Assembly: GCA_030762175.1 (NCBI GenBank)
Contig: CM060833.1
Location: 171,540,501 to 171,604,500 of the forward strand
From: Metallyticus violacea
Lineage: Eukaryota > Arthropoda > Insecta > Mantodea > Metallyticidae
Length of the DNA: 64,000 nt
Reading direction: 5' to 3'
Program-made: the position numbers and the translations under genes
Notes under the pieces: generated by a model
Told to the model about the DNA's origin: nothing
Database searches by the model: none
Seen by the model: only the letters and a program-made list of their open reading frames with translations
In this document: positions 1 to 11,529 of the stretch, piece after piece
How the letters are laid out: each line of letters begins with the position of its first letter
How positions within the stretch are numbered: the first letter of the stretch is position 1

Positions 1-928
1 AATTCATTTAAAAAAATTAACCTACCAAAAGGAATGGATTTGTAGTTGTGCAATTTGATGTGGAATGACTCAATGATGTTATTACTACTCAGAAAAGTGA
101 AAGGCACTATCACATATCTTATTAAAAATTCTGTGCAATAGAAGTAAATATTACAAATTGCATAATCTAGTATAAAATGTAGTTTTAATTGAAGTATTAA
201 GAAATTTCAATAATTTTTACCTAAACAATAGAAATTGAATGTGGTGCTATATTCACAAGGTGCTGGCAAAATGTATTAAAGCTTTGCCCAAAACCTTGGC
301 TGTGTTATGAAATTTTGAAGACTAGAAGAATAAACTTGTTGCCCTGTTAGGGCAGATAGTAGATGAGATAGATGAAAGAATAAGTATTGATTTGATAATT
401 GTAATTCAAATACAAGGATTAATACTTTGTTACAGTTAATGCAGCCAAGATAAATGGATGAATGAGTATTGATGTGATAATTATAATCCAAATACACCAA
501 GGATTAATGTTTTGTTACAGTTAATATTTATCTACTTATAATATATCTTGCTTTGATGAATTTAGTGATTATATAGCATATATTACTTTTGTGCTATATA
601 TGATCATGGGCTCTTAGAAATACTGAAGCTACTGAACATTTTGCATCTATATCTCTGAGGAAGGCACTAATTTGAGAGATATCAGCCAGGCAGCTGATTC
701 AAGACAGATTTAAAGCTGTTTTATTTGCCATCTTATAACATGACTTAACAACTGAGAAAGTTTTATCATATTTCTAAATATAATTATATAATAATTAAAT
801 CATGCAATTAAAGGCTTCATGAGGATAATTTAATAATATCATCAAATGGTTTCTTTCATCATTATCATATTGATAAAATTTAATATGAATTGAATATTCT
901 GCCCTACACATTTCAATAGGTATATGAA
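1..928. other. Intron/upstream sequence of ANAPC4, no gene seen
   Basis: AT-rich; apart from the tandem duplication at 371-526 nothing is recognised. Confidence 0.5.
371..526. repeat. Two-copy tandem duplication, period 86 bp
   Basis: Copy 1 is 371-440 and copy 2 is 457-526. Both read from a GATGAA start through ATTGAT-TGATAATT to GTTTTGTTACAGTTAAT or near it, with substitutions and a small insertion in the second copy. Confidence 0.7.
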
Positions 929-1136
929 TAAAATATATTGAACTTTTGTAACATTGATGTCAAATATTAAACATATTAAACATTTAAAAAAGTTGAGTTG
1001 AAATTGTAACATATACATCACTAAAAAGTTGAGTCGAAATTGTAACATAAACACTAAAATAAATTGTAACATGTACATCACTAAAAAATTTACTGATGTA
1101 CATGTTACAATTTCGACTCAACTTTTTTAAATGTTA
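929..1136 (+). mobile_element. Short Penelope-derived palindromic element, no ribozyme
   Basis: Flanked by an 11-bp direct repeat AGGTATATGAA (918-928 and 1137-1147), read as a target site duplication. It starts with the same TATTGAACTTTTGTAACATTG segment as the hammerhead elements at 7963 and 10519. Inside are 42-bp inverted arms (979-1020 and 1094-1135) that match at about 40 positions and contain the GTTACAATTTCGACTCAA block found at the ends of its relatives. The hammerhead core present in those is missing here, replaced by extra partial copies of the arm. Confidence 0.7.
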
Positions 1137-1504
1137 AGGTATATGAAACTTAGGCCTTAAAATTCTGTTAACTTTTTGCCATATATGTTAAAATGTTTAT
1201 TGCTTTTAGATTTCTGAAAACAAAATTAGTAAAATGGCCTGGACAAGCTTGTTTTGATTTATTACACAAAGCTGTGGCTCTTAAATGGAAGTCTAGAAAG
1301 TAACTTATAAGTAATTATTTTATGGAGAAAATTATACTTCTGTTTCTATATTGAGTAAAAATAATGTTATTTTGTGGCATATATTCATTAACAGCTAGCT
1401 ATAATGGGAAAGAAATTACCTTTCAATTAATTTTTGTTTTGCCATGATAGCTCCAGTACATTGTTGCCATAGCCCATCACTTGCTGAACATGTAAGTTAA
1501 GATA

Positions 1505-1640
1505 TAATTTTGATCTCTTCTGAGTCAAACTATTTAAACACACTCATTTTAGCTTCATTTTTTGGAGATTTACTCAGGATATGTTTAGTGGACCCTCATC
1601 CACTTCCTCAGCTGTTAAACAACTGTTGGTTCATTTATTG
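1505..1640 (-). mobile_element. Penelope-like element left inverted end
   Basis: The reverse complement of 1505-1620 lines up with 2695-2790 (shared blocks GAAGCTAAAA and GACTCAGAAG or near). A third related copy starts at 15588. Together with the sense PLE piece at 2140-2640 this suggests an element bounded by inverted copies of its terminal repeat. Confidence 0.55.
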
Positions 1641-2139
1641 CATTGAATTTATTTACATTTAATCATACAAGCTTCCTTAGTACTCTTTACAATTACTCAG
1701 TTATATAAGAAACCATAGTCACTGGAGTAAAATATTCCCAAATTGCTGTGTAACCAAGTGGCCTGAATAGTTTCTCGCAGTTACTCATCTATCAGGCAGT
1801 TTACATCTACAAAATTAACTCAATCAAAAACCAACTTAAATTATGTTTCTGCCCGATTTGGTTTCTCATTTCTTATTTATTTTCTTCAACCATTTTCTTT
1901 TTACCTTATCTAATAATTCCCAAACTCCAAGATTTTCTGCCTTGTTTTCATATTCACCAACTTGTTTCCCCTTATTTCTCTATTGCTAAGTTATCCCACT
2001 TCTCAATCGTAAGTTCTTCAGTTTCTCTACATTCCACAATTGCATGCCAGTAACTATCTTGCATTCTACATATCGGACATTCCTCTATGTTTAAACCTCC
2101 TCTTGGTTCATTTATTGAAGTTAGGTTTGTAGAATTAAA

Positions 2140-2790
2140 CAAATCATAACTCGAAGTGATTTAGCAGAGAAAAAAATGTTTAAAACGTTTACATATCACA
2201 CATTAGCCATTAATAAATTTCAAATAATTTTCAAGCAGTACCAGATCATATTAGCACCTCAAAACCGATACAGTGTAAAAAAATTATTGAAATTAAACAA
2301 AACTGAATCCAGGCCCAAAGAGTAAAAATTTGGAATTTACCAGATTAATTGTTAGGATAGTGGAAAAAATCTACATAGGAAAAACAAAGAGAAGTGTAGA
2401 CATTAGGTTGAAGAAACATTGGAGAAACATCCATTTCAAGCAAATAGAAAAATCAGCAGTGACATCACATTTTTAGAATAAAAACAATGAGATGGAATAA
2501 AGCATCAAGTTATTAAAAACAGTTCAACAACCAAAGTGAACATAGGGGAAAAGATCTATATAAAAATATGAGTTTTGACATTCCAGAAGCAGAGAGCTTT
2601 TTATTCAAGTTTATCATAAGACCATTATAATCAACCCAAACACCTACCTACCAACTTCTACAAATGAGTCGACAGTCTTTTAACAGCTGAGGGTGAGAAG
2701 AGAACATATTCTGAGTTAATTTCCTGAAAGTGAAGCTAAAAAGAGTATTTTCAAATTGCATAGATAGTTCAACTCAGAAGGGAATATTTC
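2140..2790 (+). mobile_element. Penelope-like retroelement fragment (GIY-YIG endonuclease end)
   Basis: Broken reading frames on the plus strand give FKQYQIILAPQNRYS, then KIYIGKTKRSVD and IEKSAVTSHF. The YIGKTKR block is the second half of the GIY-YIG endonuclease that follows the reverse transcriptase in Penelope-like elements. Frame breaks and a stop after SHF show it is dead. The 3' terminal repeat follows to about 2790. Confidence 0.7.
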
Positions 2791-2799
2791 ACTAAGTTG

Positions 2800-3610
2800 T
2801 TAATTTAGGTGTAGCTGAGCGCAAGTCTTCTGCATATTTGCTTAATTTGTTTATATTATTATTCTAGGCCTAGATATTGTACATTTATTTAATTTTGATG
2901 CTGAAGGTATTATATATTAATTTATCAGCATTGTATAAATTATATTTTATAAAGCTAATAATGTTATAAATGTATTTAATTAAGTTAATATGCCTATAGT
3001 TAAATTGGCATATATTTAATTAATATGACCTATTTAACAAAATTGACATATTTTTAGTTAGATGAAATGCATTTAATTAAGCTAACTGGCATGTAAATAT
3101 GTGTAAAATTATTTCAATGTGTATATAAATTATATTGATTTATTTAATTCAAGTTTGGCATTTATTTAATTAATTAACTGGGTTTTTTTTTATTATTTTG
3201 CTGTAAACAATCTGTGTACTTTCATTATTCTCCATTGCAAACAGGTATAAGCCCAGTCACAGTTATATCATTCCCAGTCAATGTGGATGAAATTCTTTGA
3301 GAGATAAATTAGTATTGTGCTATAAAATTTAATAATTAATATTTATGTTGCTTTTGAAGTAAATATTTACATATTGTGAACTGCTGATGAGCCAGAAGTG
3401 CAAATTGGTTTCTACGAAGATATTAGTGATCAGTAAATTCATTCACATCAAATAGGGAGAAGTAGTGAGTGCATATCTTCTGGGAAATGGAATGGGCATA
3501 GGAACCAAGTGACAATATTAGATTTAAATTCATCTGCAATACAAAATATGTTTTCTAAACAAATTGTAACTGACACATATTTATTACAGTGTTTTTTTAT
3601 TTTTTTGCAG
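2800..3610. other. ANAPC4 intron, AT-rich
   Basis: Contains irregular repeats of TTTAATTAA and GGCATAT motifs (2880-3180). No coding sequence; the end is the T-rich acceptor tract of exon A. Confidence 0.6.
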
Positions 3611-3997
3611 ATGATGTTCTCCTGATAGATGTGGAGAATAAAGAACTGCTGCACACAAGCCATGTGGATGGTGAAGTGACATGCATCAGTTGGATTCAAG
3701 AGAAAGATACTGGTGAAGCAACCAAATCGGGCAACATGATGCACAAACAGGGAATAGATCCTCCAGGAAAGTACAGCATCAGGGACAGGAGCAGCAAGTT
3801 CCTACCCAAACTTCCATCCCTTTCTAGAAGTTTTGGATCTGTGAACAAATGCATTGAGGAAAATCTAGAAGATGCTAAGAAAATAGTTGATCAAACCCAT
3901 CTCAATATTCTTCTTGTCGGGGTTAATACTGGAAAACTGTATCTGAGCATATTTGGATTATTTCCTTGTGGTGTGATTGACATGAACACTCACATCA
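3611..3997 (+). CDS. ANAPC4: ANAPC4 (APC/C subunit 4), internal exon A, WD40 region
   Basis: Anaphase-promoting complex subunit 4 is a scaffold subunit of the APC/C ubiquitin ligase in the nucleus and cytoplasm; it links the TPR lobe to the platform with APC1 and APC5. This exon encodes residues 1-128 of the part visible here and corresponds to the later blades of the N-terminal WD40 propeller (family knowledge). Seen motifs include LLIDVENKELLH, CISWIQ, LPKLPSLSR and LNILLVG, which line up in order with vertebrate APC4. The acceptor is a long T-run ending in TTTTTTTGCAG at 3610; the donor is CA|GTAAGT at 3998. The exon starts with two bases that finish a codon and ends with one base, so it joins exon B in frame. 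The first ~90 residues are not in this window; the ATG at 3589 lies in intron sequence and is not the start. Confidence 0.9.
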
Positions 3998-5034
3998 GTA
4001 AGTAGTGATTCAGTTTATTCATAACACTATACTTCACTAGCTAGCATTTTCACAGAATTTGTTTGAGAGCCTTTGCTCTCAGCTGATTGTAGATGGACAA
4101 AAGAGTGCTTCATAAACATTAGATGTAAACACACATAAATCAGTGTATCTGCCCATTTTTGGTCATAAAACCACAGTTTGATATCAGAAGCTAAATTACT
4201 AAAATCTGTTAAGCATCCATTAGAAATAACTAATATAGAAAATGTGATATTGAAGAAACAGCTTTCAAATTCCACCATTGGACATCCTGAGTTCCACACA
4301 CTAATGGCACCTGTCCATCTGCAACCATGGTCAGTCATCAGCTGAAGATGGGAGTGTGTTCTGGGAAATGACATATATAAGTTTTGTATTGACCGTTTAA
4401 GCCTTATCATTATATTACTCCAGTCACTAACTTTTAATTATAATAAATATGGAATCTAATATGTGAAGCAAATGTAGCTAAATCTATTAAGGCATCAACA
4501 TCCTATTTGGGCGAAGCTTGCAAATCATGCTCTCAGTGAAAAACTGGTAAGACATGTGACCTTGACACCTATAGATTAAGTTCATTCTGATTTTATGTTT
4601 ATTTAAATGTTTTTTTTTTTAATATGAAAAATACTCTCCTTTCTACATCATCCTATTTCTTTTTCTCTTCTGTTTATTATTCCTCCTCATGCTGCTGCTT
4701 TCCCTCCATCCGCCTTTTCCTTTTTCTTCTACCTCTTCTTGTGCTTTTTCTAATGGTGATCACTGGTTGACTCTCATCATTTATTTGTTTAAAGAGAATA
4801 ATTTGTTATTTTATTTGTGCTGATGACATATGATTTAAATATTAATTATAATTCTGTTGTACTATTACTATCTATTGGTACAACATCTGTTTTCCACCCT
4901 TCACCGCCTCAGTGATTTTTCTCCATAGGATTCTATCACATGTTTTCCTTTCCATCCTCTAACTGTACCCTCTTTTAGGCCTTTTTCCACACAAGCAAGC
5001 CACCTTATTGGCGGGCATCCTCTTTTCCTAATAT
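3998..5034. other. ANAPC4 intron, no element recognised
   Basis: Starts with the donor of exon A. 4640-4780 is rich in CT. No transposon ends or coding motifs seen. Confidence 0.5.
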
Positions 5035-5149
5035 TACGAGGGGCATTCAGTAAGTAATGCAACACATTTTTTTCCTTAAAGCAGGTTGGTTTTATTCAGG
5101 ATTCAAATACAGCATGTTATTCCCCAATGTTTTGACTACAAAACCCTAT

Positions 5150-6545
5150 TTTTAAACATAATCTCAATTCAATGCTACAGCCTTACGCCACCTTGATGGG
5201 AGGGCCTGTATGCCTGCATGGTACCACTCTACTGGTCTATGTTGGAGCCAACGTCTTGCTGCATCAACAACTTACATATCATCCATGAAGTGCTTCCTGC
5301 GCATCAACAACTTACATATCATCCATGTAGTGCTTCCTGCGGAGTGCATCCTTCATTGGGTCAAACAGGTGGAAGTTGGAAGGTGCAAGATTCGGGCTAC
5401 TAGGGTGGATGAGGAAGAACAGTCCACTGGAGTTTTCTGAGCTCCTCTCGGGTGCACAGACTTGTGTGAGGCCTTGCATTATCATGCAGAATGAGAAGTT
5501 CATTTGCATTTTTGTGGCTACGAACATGCTGAAGTCATTTCTTCAATTTCCTTGAAATAGCACAATTCACTTCAGAGTTGATCGTTTCACTTTGAGGGAG
5601 GACAGTGAACAGAATAACCCCTTCAGAGTCCTAAAAAATTTTAGCCATGCCTTTACGACCAGAGGAGGGTACACTTTTTCTTCGAAGGAGAGTTGGTGTG
5701 GTGCCACTCCATGGATTGCCGTTTTGTTTTGGGTTCGAAGTGATGGACCCATGTTTCATCGCCTGTGACAGACAATATTTGACAAAAAGTTGTCACCCTT
5801 AGCCTCATAATGAGCAATCATTTCTGCACAGATGGTCCTTCTGTGATCTTTATGGACGTCAATCAGGCGTCTAGGAACCCAGTGAGAACAAACCTTTGAG
5901 TACCCCAACTGGTGGATAAGTGTGTCAGCACTACCAACAGAAACACCAAGTTGAGCAGCAAGGTGTTTGATTGTGATCCTTCGATCACCTCAAATAAGAG
6001 AATCTGCACGTTCCAACACTATAGTAGTCACAGCTGTGTGCTGCCAGCCGGCACGCGGGAGATTAGACAAATTTGGTCGACCTTGTTATGTTGATGATAC
6101 ATGCCTCGCCCAATGACTCACCATGCTTTTGCCCACTGCCAGGTCCTGTAGACATGCATGCGTCTATGAATACCTGTGATGCTCTGATTTTCCACCAAAA
6201 GAAACTTAATAACTGCTCTCTGTTTGGAATGCACCTCCATTACAGACACACTGCCATGGGTGGCCGAGGTTGTTAAGACACGGAGTCATGAGCAAGAGGT
6301 CTGGGTTTGAATACCGCCAGAACCGTCTTCCCTGACTGAGGTTTTTTCAGGTTTTCCTCAGTCCTCATAAATGGCAAATGACAGGGAGGTACCCTAAACT
6401 TAGGCCTGATACGATTCCTTCCTTAAAAATATATCCATTCCCAATATATCATTTCATCTCATGTATCATCAAAGTCCATCGCATGTGGTGCCTCTGTAGC
6501 AAATCAGGCATTAAACACTATTCATTCATTCATTACAGACAACAT
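5150..6545 (-). pseudogene. mariner transposase pseudogene (element 1)
   Basis: The minus-strand ATG is at 6543-6545. Readable pieces are KQRAVIKFLLVENQSITGIH (N-terminal HTH), TGDETWVHHFEPKTKRQSME with WHH (first and middle catalytic Asp region, near 5700-5760) and LFFLIHPSSPNLAPSNFHLF (the HPPYSPDLAPSD motif, about 5370-5430). Multiple stops and frameshifts are present. A 40-bp unit is duplicated in tandem at 5261-5300 and 5301-5340 inside the C-terminal part. The catalytic DD34D set cannot be complete in one frame; the element is inactive. Confidence 0.85.
6249..6530 (+). mobile_element. tRNA-derived SINE, family A, nested in mariner 1
   Basis: The head GGCCGAGGTTGTTAAGACAC resembles the A box and D-arm of a Ser/Leu-type tRNA, and GGTTTGAATACC is a B-box-like block. 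The body has the shared CTGACTGAGGTTTTTTCAGG and TTTCCTCAGTCCTCATAA segments seen in three other copies (32.5, 54.2, 56.7 kb). The tail is a short CATT repeat. An 11-bp duplication CATTACAGACA flanks it (6238-6248 and 6531-6541). Confidence 0.85.
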
Positions 6546-6703
6546 TTTGGAGGCTAGTTATAGCGCTGCCACCTATCGAAAATTAAACTGTATTAGATGA
6601 AGTGGGAATTTTTAAAGATTTCCTACACAAAATTTAAATTTTTTTCAACCAAAATTGGCAGAGGAAAAAAATGTGTTGCATTACTTTTTGAATGCCCCTC
6701 GTA

Positions 6704-7770
6704 AAAGGGTTAGTAAAAGTAAGTTTCCTACAAGGATATATCTCATCTATTCTATAAATATGGCCCAGCCCTCTTACTCTCCTTGACCTAATTTCCCTCA
6801 GGATGTCTAGATCTTTAAATAGCATGTACAATTCATCATTATACCTGACTTGCCATACTTCACCATCTTAAACTGGTCCATGTATATGGTCTAAGGATCT
6901 TCTTTTTATCAATGTAGTCTCTCCTCAAATGTTTTGTAGTTGTTTATTTTTCTGACCCATACAGTTACACAGGCCTTATTACCGTTTTATAAAGTCTATG
7001 TTTAATTTTTATATTTATATAAATGAGATCTCAGATGATTCTTTAGTCCATATTAACATCTATCAGCCAACCTCAGTCTTTGTTGAATTTCTTTCTTTGG
7101 GTTTTTGGTATTCACCATACCTCCGAAATATTTAAATTATTCTGCTCTTTCTATGTTATAGTTATGGATTTTTATTTAATACACATTTTTTTATTTTTCT
7201 GTCATCTGCATGTATGTGTTTAGCTTTCACTTATTCTAAATGCCATTTCCTTGCCCTCTCTTCAAATTTATATAGGCTTTTTTCATTTCTCTTGTTGATC
7301 TACTTATTAGATTTACATCATCTGTATATGCTAAGATTTGTACTAATTTATAATACATTTTACCTTGTTTCTTTATGTTAGCATTTTGTACTATTTTTTA
7401 AAGTGTCAAATTAAAAAGCAGACTGCCAGTGCATCTCACTGTTTTAATGCTTGTTTTATTGTAAATGATACTGAAACATCCTTACTTAGTTTAACATGGC
7501 ATCTAACATGTTCTAATACAGCTGCAGTAAGAGAAACCAGTTTTGTACATTTCAAAATCTCTCATGGCTAGTTTTAGTTTGTTTTTTATACTATCATATG
7601 CCACTTTAAAAATCTATAATAAATATGAACTTATTTTATATTCATTTGTTTCTTCAAGAACTTACCTCATTACATGTGTTGCATTTATAGTTGATTTATC
7701 TTCTCTAAATTCACATTGATAACTCCCTATTATTCCTTTTGCATATGATTGGAATCTTTTATAGTGTGTG
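6704..7770. other. ANAPC4 intron, no element recognised
   Basis: AT-rich, no coding motifs; open stretches are short and without similarity to known families. Confidence 0.45.
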
Positions 7771-7962
7771 CGAGGGACATTCTAAAAGTTCTCAAACTGA
7801 CCAAGAAAATTCTAGATTTAAGAGGAATATTTTTCTTTATTTTTTTAAACATTACCTTGTTACGTTGTAAATCAATACACTTAGTTCAACAACTTTTCAA
7901 CTTTTTAATACTTTCAGTAAAATAAGATTTGTCCATCTGTGAAAAATAAGCATCTGTTTCAG

Positions 7963-8173
7963 TATAAAATATAGTGAACTTTTGTAACATTGGTATCAAA
8001 TATTAACATTTTTAAAAAATTGAGTCCACCAGAGATGAATCGACCTACCACAAACAACGAGACAGGTAGTCGACCAGGAACTGATGATAGGAGCGATGGC
8101 TCCCGAAACTAGTCTTCCATTTTATTGAATTTTAGTGGTGTGTATGTTACAATTTCGACTCAATTTTTTAAAA
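7963..8173 (+). mobile_element. Short Penelope-derived element with hammerhead ribozyme (211 bp)
   Basis: Flanked by an exact 11-bp duplication ATCTGTTTCAG (7952-7962, 8174-8184) inside mariner 2. It starts TATAAAATATAGTGAACTTT, has inverted sub-terminal arms (AACATTTTTAAAAAATTGAG near 7999 against CTCAATTTTTTAAAAAT near 8158) and carries a hammerhead ribozyme in its middle. No reading frame of note; it looks like an internally deleted, non-autonomous Penelope derivative. Confidence 0.8.
8077..8118 (+). ncRNA. Hammerhead ribozyme, type I, minimal stem III
   Basis: Stem I strands GGAA (8077-8080) and TTCC (8115-8118) pair. The core CTGATGA is at 8081-8087, stem II is GGAGC/GCTCC (8090-8094 with 8099-8103), GAAA is at 8105-8108, and stem III is a 2-bp hairpin (A-U, C-G) with a TA loop. 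GTC at 8112-8114 is the cleavage triplet. UA (8088-8089) and C (8104) are extra bases between core and stem II compared with the classic form. Hammerheads of this kind are known from Penelope-like elements. Confidence 0.8.
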
Positions 8174-9153
8174 ATCTGTTTCAGCTTCAACCTCATCATT
8201 TGATGTGAATTTTGGTTCACTTTAGGTTTGGGAACAAAAAGTAAAATTGCTGGGAATCAAATATAGCAGATGTGGAAGCACGTAAAAGTGAAGGTCATGC
8301 AGTTTTGCAGCAGCAATCCTGATTATGTGTGAAGATGCATTATTTTGTTGAAAGAGAACTTTCTTTTTTTGCAAGATGTGCATGTTTAACCTAAATGGCA
8401 TCCTTCAGTTAGTCCAGTAGTGAAGCCTAATGCTCCCCAGATGGTTGTGCTCTTTTAAGGTAGTCTAGGAGCACCAGCCATGAGAATCCCAGAAAACCAT
8501 AGCCATCACTTTTCCTATAGATGAAACAGTTTCTTTGGTGCACTTTGGATTGCTTCTTTGTCTGTGGTATGTAGTGATGAATCCATGTTTCGTATACTGT
8601 TATGAAATGTTGAAGAAATCAATTAGAATAAACTCTCTTGCAAAATGTTCATTCAAATGCATTTTTAGTCCATTGTCAACAAACCTGGCACCCATTAAAT
8701 GGAAAGCTTTTTCAAACCCAAAAGTTTATTTAAAATGTGGACATGACCAATCGAGGTCTTTGCAATGTCAACCAACTCAAGTACCTTCAATTGGCAATCA
8801 TTCAGTACAGCATTGTGAATTTTTGTCACAATCTCATCATTTGTAACTGTTTTGGGTTGCCCTGATACTCATCATCTCATCATCTTAATAATGTATGATC
8901 ATGCTTAAATTCAGCCGCCCACTTTTTAACCTTTTAGAATGAAGAGGATGAATTCCTTAAAGTGGAATCTAACTTCTTTTGTATTTTTTGGGGGTTTAAA
9001 CCCTTCAAAATGAAGTACTTTACCACAGCTTATATTTCAGTTTTATCCATATTGTAGAAAATGTTAACAATAGTTTGTTTACATGATCATCACAACCAAG
9101 TGACTACACTTATGTACGTGAAACTTCAAAATGTTCCAGGCCCTGATAGTATA

Positions 9154-10074
9154 TATGAACCATTTGAATTTAGTTGCAGTTAGCACCTACAGATGTCAGA
9201 AGAATATGTGGTCAGCACATTACTTCTACTGCCATCTAGTGTGAAGCTAAGGTATTGTTTGGACATGAAATGACCGGTAATTTTGTCCAGGAACCTCATT
9301 TTTCAGGTATCTAGTTCATTAATGTAGAGATAAGACCAATGTTCAGAAAAGTAAACAAATTAAAGCAAATCTGCATGCAATTCATGTCACTGCTATGCAA
9401 GAATGAAACCTCTCAAATAACAGATTCAGTTACTGTCATTGGTTTCAGTTTGTCAATCACATCTGGGAATACTGAACTACAAGTACTTTCTGATGAGATG
9501 TAGTTGTATCTGAGTGGGTATGTCATTTCCCAGAATTAACAGATCCTGACGGTTAATGAAATGCTTCTTTATGGTGAAAAATTGTGTGTGTGCTTTGTTC
9601 AATGTTGCATTATGTGTAATCTGGACTCCTCTGTGCATTGGCAACTATTTTCAATACTTGCATTATAATCATCATGCTTCTCGTGTACCATGTATGCTTT
9701 TGTCAAATGTCATGGAATTGTGTTCCATTGTTTGAAAGTTGTAGAGCAAAATCAGGCCCAGAGCAACTGAAATGCCACATAAAAAATGTTACAGGACATT
9801 TTGAACATAATATATAACTTGTGGTTTACTTGTCAATAATGTTATTAAATGTAACAAGTAAAGACAAATGTAGCATTAGTCAAGTTGTTAATAGCATATA
9901 ATAAAGTTTTATAAGTTGGTGCATTGTAATCTAAGGAATCTGAGTATGTACTACTCATGCTATATCTATCCACATGTTTGGTTTTTATGTTGAACATTAA
10001 ATTTGGAATTTTGTAATGGTAATAAAATTTTCAGATCAAAATATTACAACTTATATCACTTGCTCATTGAATAG
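9154..10074. other. ANAPC4 intron, nothing seen
   Basis: Unique-looking AT-rich DNA up to the acceptor of exon B. Confidence 0.5.
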
Positions 10075-10457
10075 GTGGCAGGGTGAACAGTATTCTTGAT
10101 GCTGATATATCGGAAGATCTGAATGTGATATGTATAGCACTCTCTTGCTCCAAGGAACCTGAAGATGAAGGACAACAGGAATTGACATTGGTGTTACTGG
10201 ATACACCTGTGTTGGCTGCACGTTCTGCAGAGCTACATGCACTTGCCTTGAAGCATGGACATATTGTGAGCCTTTTGGGATATCTTGCTCATACAATGAA
10301 TTCCATCACGGAAGCATGGGAGAACATTTTACTAGAAATGGACTCTAAACTTGCCTCATATGCTGCAACTGTACCTGAAGGGTCTGTCTCGGCTGACTTC
10401 CTTGATTTGCTCATGTTTGGTGTCCCCTCAGATGAACTGGAACTTTTTCTGCTTCAG
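10075..10457 (+). CDS. ANAPC4: ANAPC4 internal exon B, end of WD40 and start of helical domain
   Basis: Encodes residues 129-256 of the visible ANAPC4 segment. The acceptor is ATTGAATAG|GT and the donor CTTCAG|GTAGTA. The two first bases complete the codon begun by exon A. Motifs seen in order are LLDTPVLAARS, ALKHGHIVSLLGYL, MNSITEAWENILLEMDSKL and FLDLLMFGVPSDEL. The EAWE-IL-MDS-L stretch is the start of the long helical bundle domain of APC4 (family knowledge), following the last propeller strands. It ends in phase 0 and continues directly with exon C. The intron before it is 6.1 kb and holds two mariner copies. Confidence 0.92.
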
Positions 10458-10518
10458 GTAGTAGACATATCCATATATTCAATTAATTGAGTAAGGTAGT
10501 ATCAATAATATATGGTAT

Positions 10519-10686
10519 AAAATATAGTGAACTTTAGTAACAGTGGTGTAAATTATTAACATTTAAGAGAAATTGTAGTCGACCAGGAACTGATGATAGG
10601 AGCGATGGCTCCCGAAACTAGTCTTCCATTTAATTCAATTTTAGTGGTGTGTATGTTACTATTTCGACTCAATTTCTCTTAAATGT
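10519..10686 (+). mobile_element. Short Penelope-derived element with hammerhead ribozyme (168 bp)
   Basis: Flanked by a 10-13 bp duplication TAATATATGG(TAT) (10506-10518 and 10687-10699); the last three bases are ambiguous because the element itself begins TATAAAATATAG in its relatives. A perfect 20-bp inverted repeat frames the core: ATTAACATTTAAGAGAAATT ahead of the ribozyme and its reverse complement ending near 10690. Related over its length to the 7963 element. Confidence 0.8.
10586..10627 (+). ncRNA. Hammerhead ribozyme, type I
   Basis: Same layout and sequence as the copy at 8077: GGAA (10586-10589), CTGATGA (10590-10596), stem II GGAGC/GCTCC, GAAAC (10614-10618), GTC (10621-10623), TTCC (10624-10627). 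Every base of the catalytic core is kept although the element is in an intron of ANAPC4 on the sense strand. Confidence 0.8.
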
Positions 10687-10699
10687 TAATATATGGTAT

Positions 10700-11529
10700 G
10701 CCTAGAAAATTCTTTTATAGAAATGAATTTGAGCAAAATTGCTTATTAAGTGATGGAAATGAAACTTAGATTGGGAAAGTGGGTATTATTCATTATTATT
10801 AATTTATTAACAGAAATAATTTATAATTATTATAATAATAACTTTATTGCTGTAATTAAATTCGTACAGGTGTGTGTCTGACAAAATATTTATAGATGAG
10901 TTACAGGCCTCAATATAGACATTACAATTCATCTAACCACAAATATTGTACAGCAGGAGTGGTGAACACTGAGTCAAACTAGAGGTCTGCTTAAAACATT
11001 TGAGTCATATGACATGCTGTGGTCACAGTAAATTAGGGTCTTTAAAATACATGAAAAGCTTTGGTCACTTTGCTGTATTGCTTCATAGAGACCCATGTAG
11101 CTTTTTGACCAGAGATGTGGCTTGTACTAACATTGAAAACAGCAGAACACATGTTGTCCAGAATCACCATTTCTTATCAGTTTTTGTTAAGCCATGAATA
11201 AGATACATTGAGAGTAAGAAATATAGCCAGTCAACTATCATGTGTGAAATGGAGGGAGAGTAAATATTTTATTTTTTATTTTTTCTTTCCTCCAAACAAA
11301 AAAAAAAAAAAAAAACACCTTACCTAAGGCATGGGAAAGTTCCAAAGGAAGAAAGGACACACACCCTCAGAAGAAATAACAAAGCCCTATTATCAGAAAG
11401 AGTGTGGAGTAGAGCAAGACCAAGTCATGGCTATGTTTCCTATCATGTGTCAGACGAGGTTCACACAGAGAAAAAAGAAAACCTATCCTAAACTTAGGTA
11501 TTCATTAAAACATATCTTTTAAAAAAAAT
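10700..11529. other. ANAPC4 intron, A-run, nothing else seen
   Basis: 11299-11317 is a run of about 19 A after a T-rich stretch. No coding motif. Confidence 0.5.

Larger units (their letters stand above)
5037..6701 (-). mobile_element. mariner transposon 1 with terminal inverted repeats
   Basis: The ends are CGAGGGGCATTCAGTAAGTA (5037 on) and the near-exact reverse complement ending GAATGCCCCTCG at 6701, each next to a TA (5035-5036, 6702-6703), the mariner target duplication. Inverted repeats run at least 35 bases with a few mismatches. The transposase is on the minus strand. The length of 1665 bp is explained by a nested SINE of 282 bp plus its duplicated 11 bp, leaving about 1.37 kb, the usual mariner size. 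Confidence 0.9.
7815..9050 (-). pseudogene. mariner transposase pseudogene (element 2)
   Basis: The minus-strand ATG is at 9048-9050 (MDKTEI). Recognisable parts are SGQPKTVTNDEIVTKIHNAV and LNDCQLKVLELVDIA (second HTH), ETWIHHYIPQTKKQS near 8560 with the usual Asp before ETW lost, KVMAMVFWDSHG near 8490 and a C-terminal TKCIDLQRN block beyond the insertion. Several stops and frameshifts. The hammerhead element splits the last ~60 codons. Confidence 0.8.
7771..9153 (-). mobile_element. mariner transposon 2, interrupted by a hammerhead element
   Basis: The left end reads GAGGGACATTCTAAAAGTTC near 7780; the right end is a diverged inverted version (GAAACTTCAAAATGTTCCAGG, 9119-9140). Between them is one minus-strand mariner transposase, interrupted at 7963-8173 by a small Penelope-derived element. 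Exact outer ends are approximate because the inverted repeats have diverged. Confidence 0.75.

Noticed and set aside
3589..3610. ATG at 3589 as the start of the ANAPC4 frame
   Set aside because: It lies in the T-rich acceptor tract; the splice site at 3610 and homology place the true start about 90 residues further upstream.
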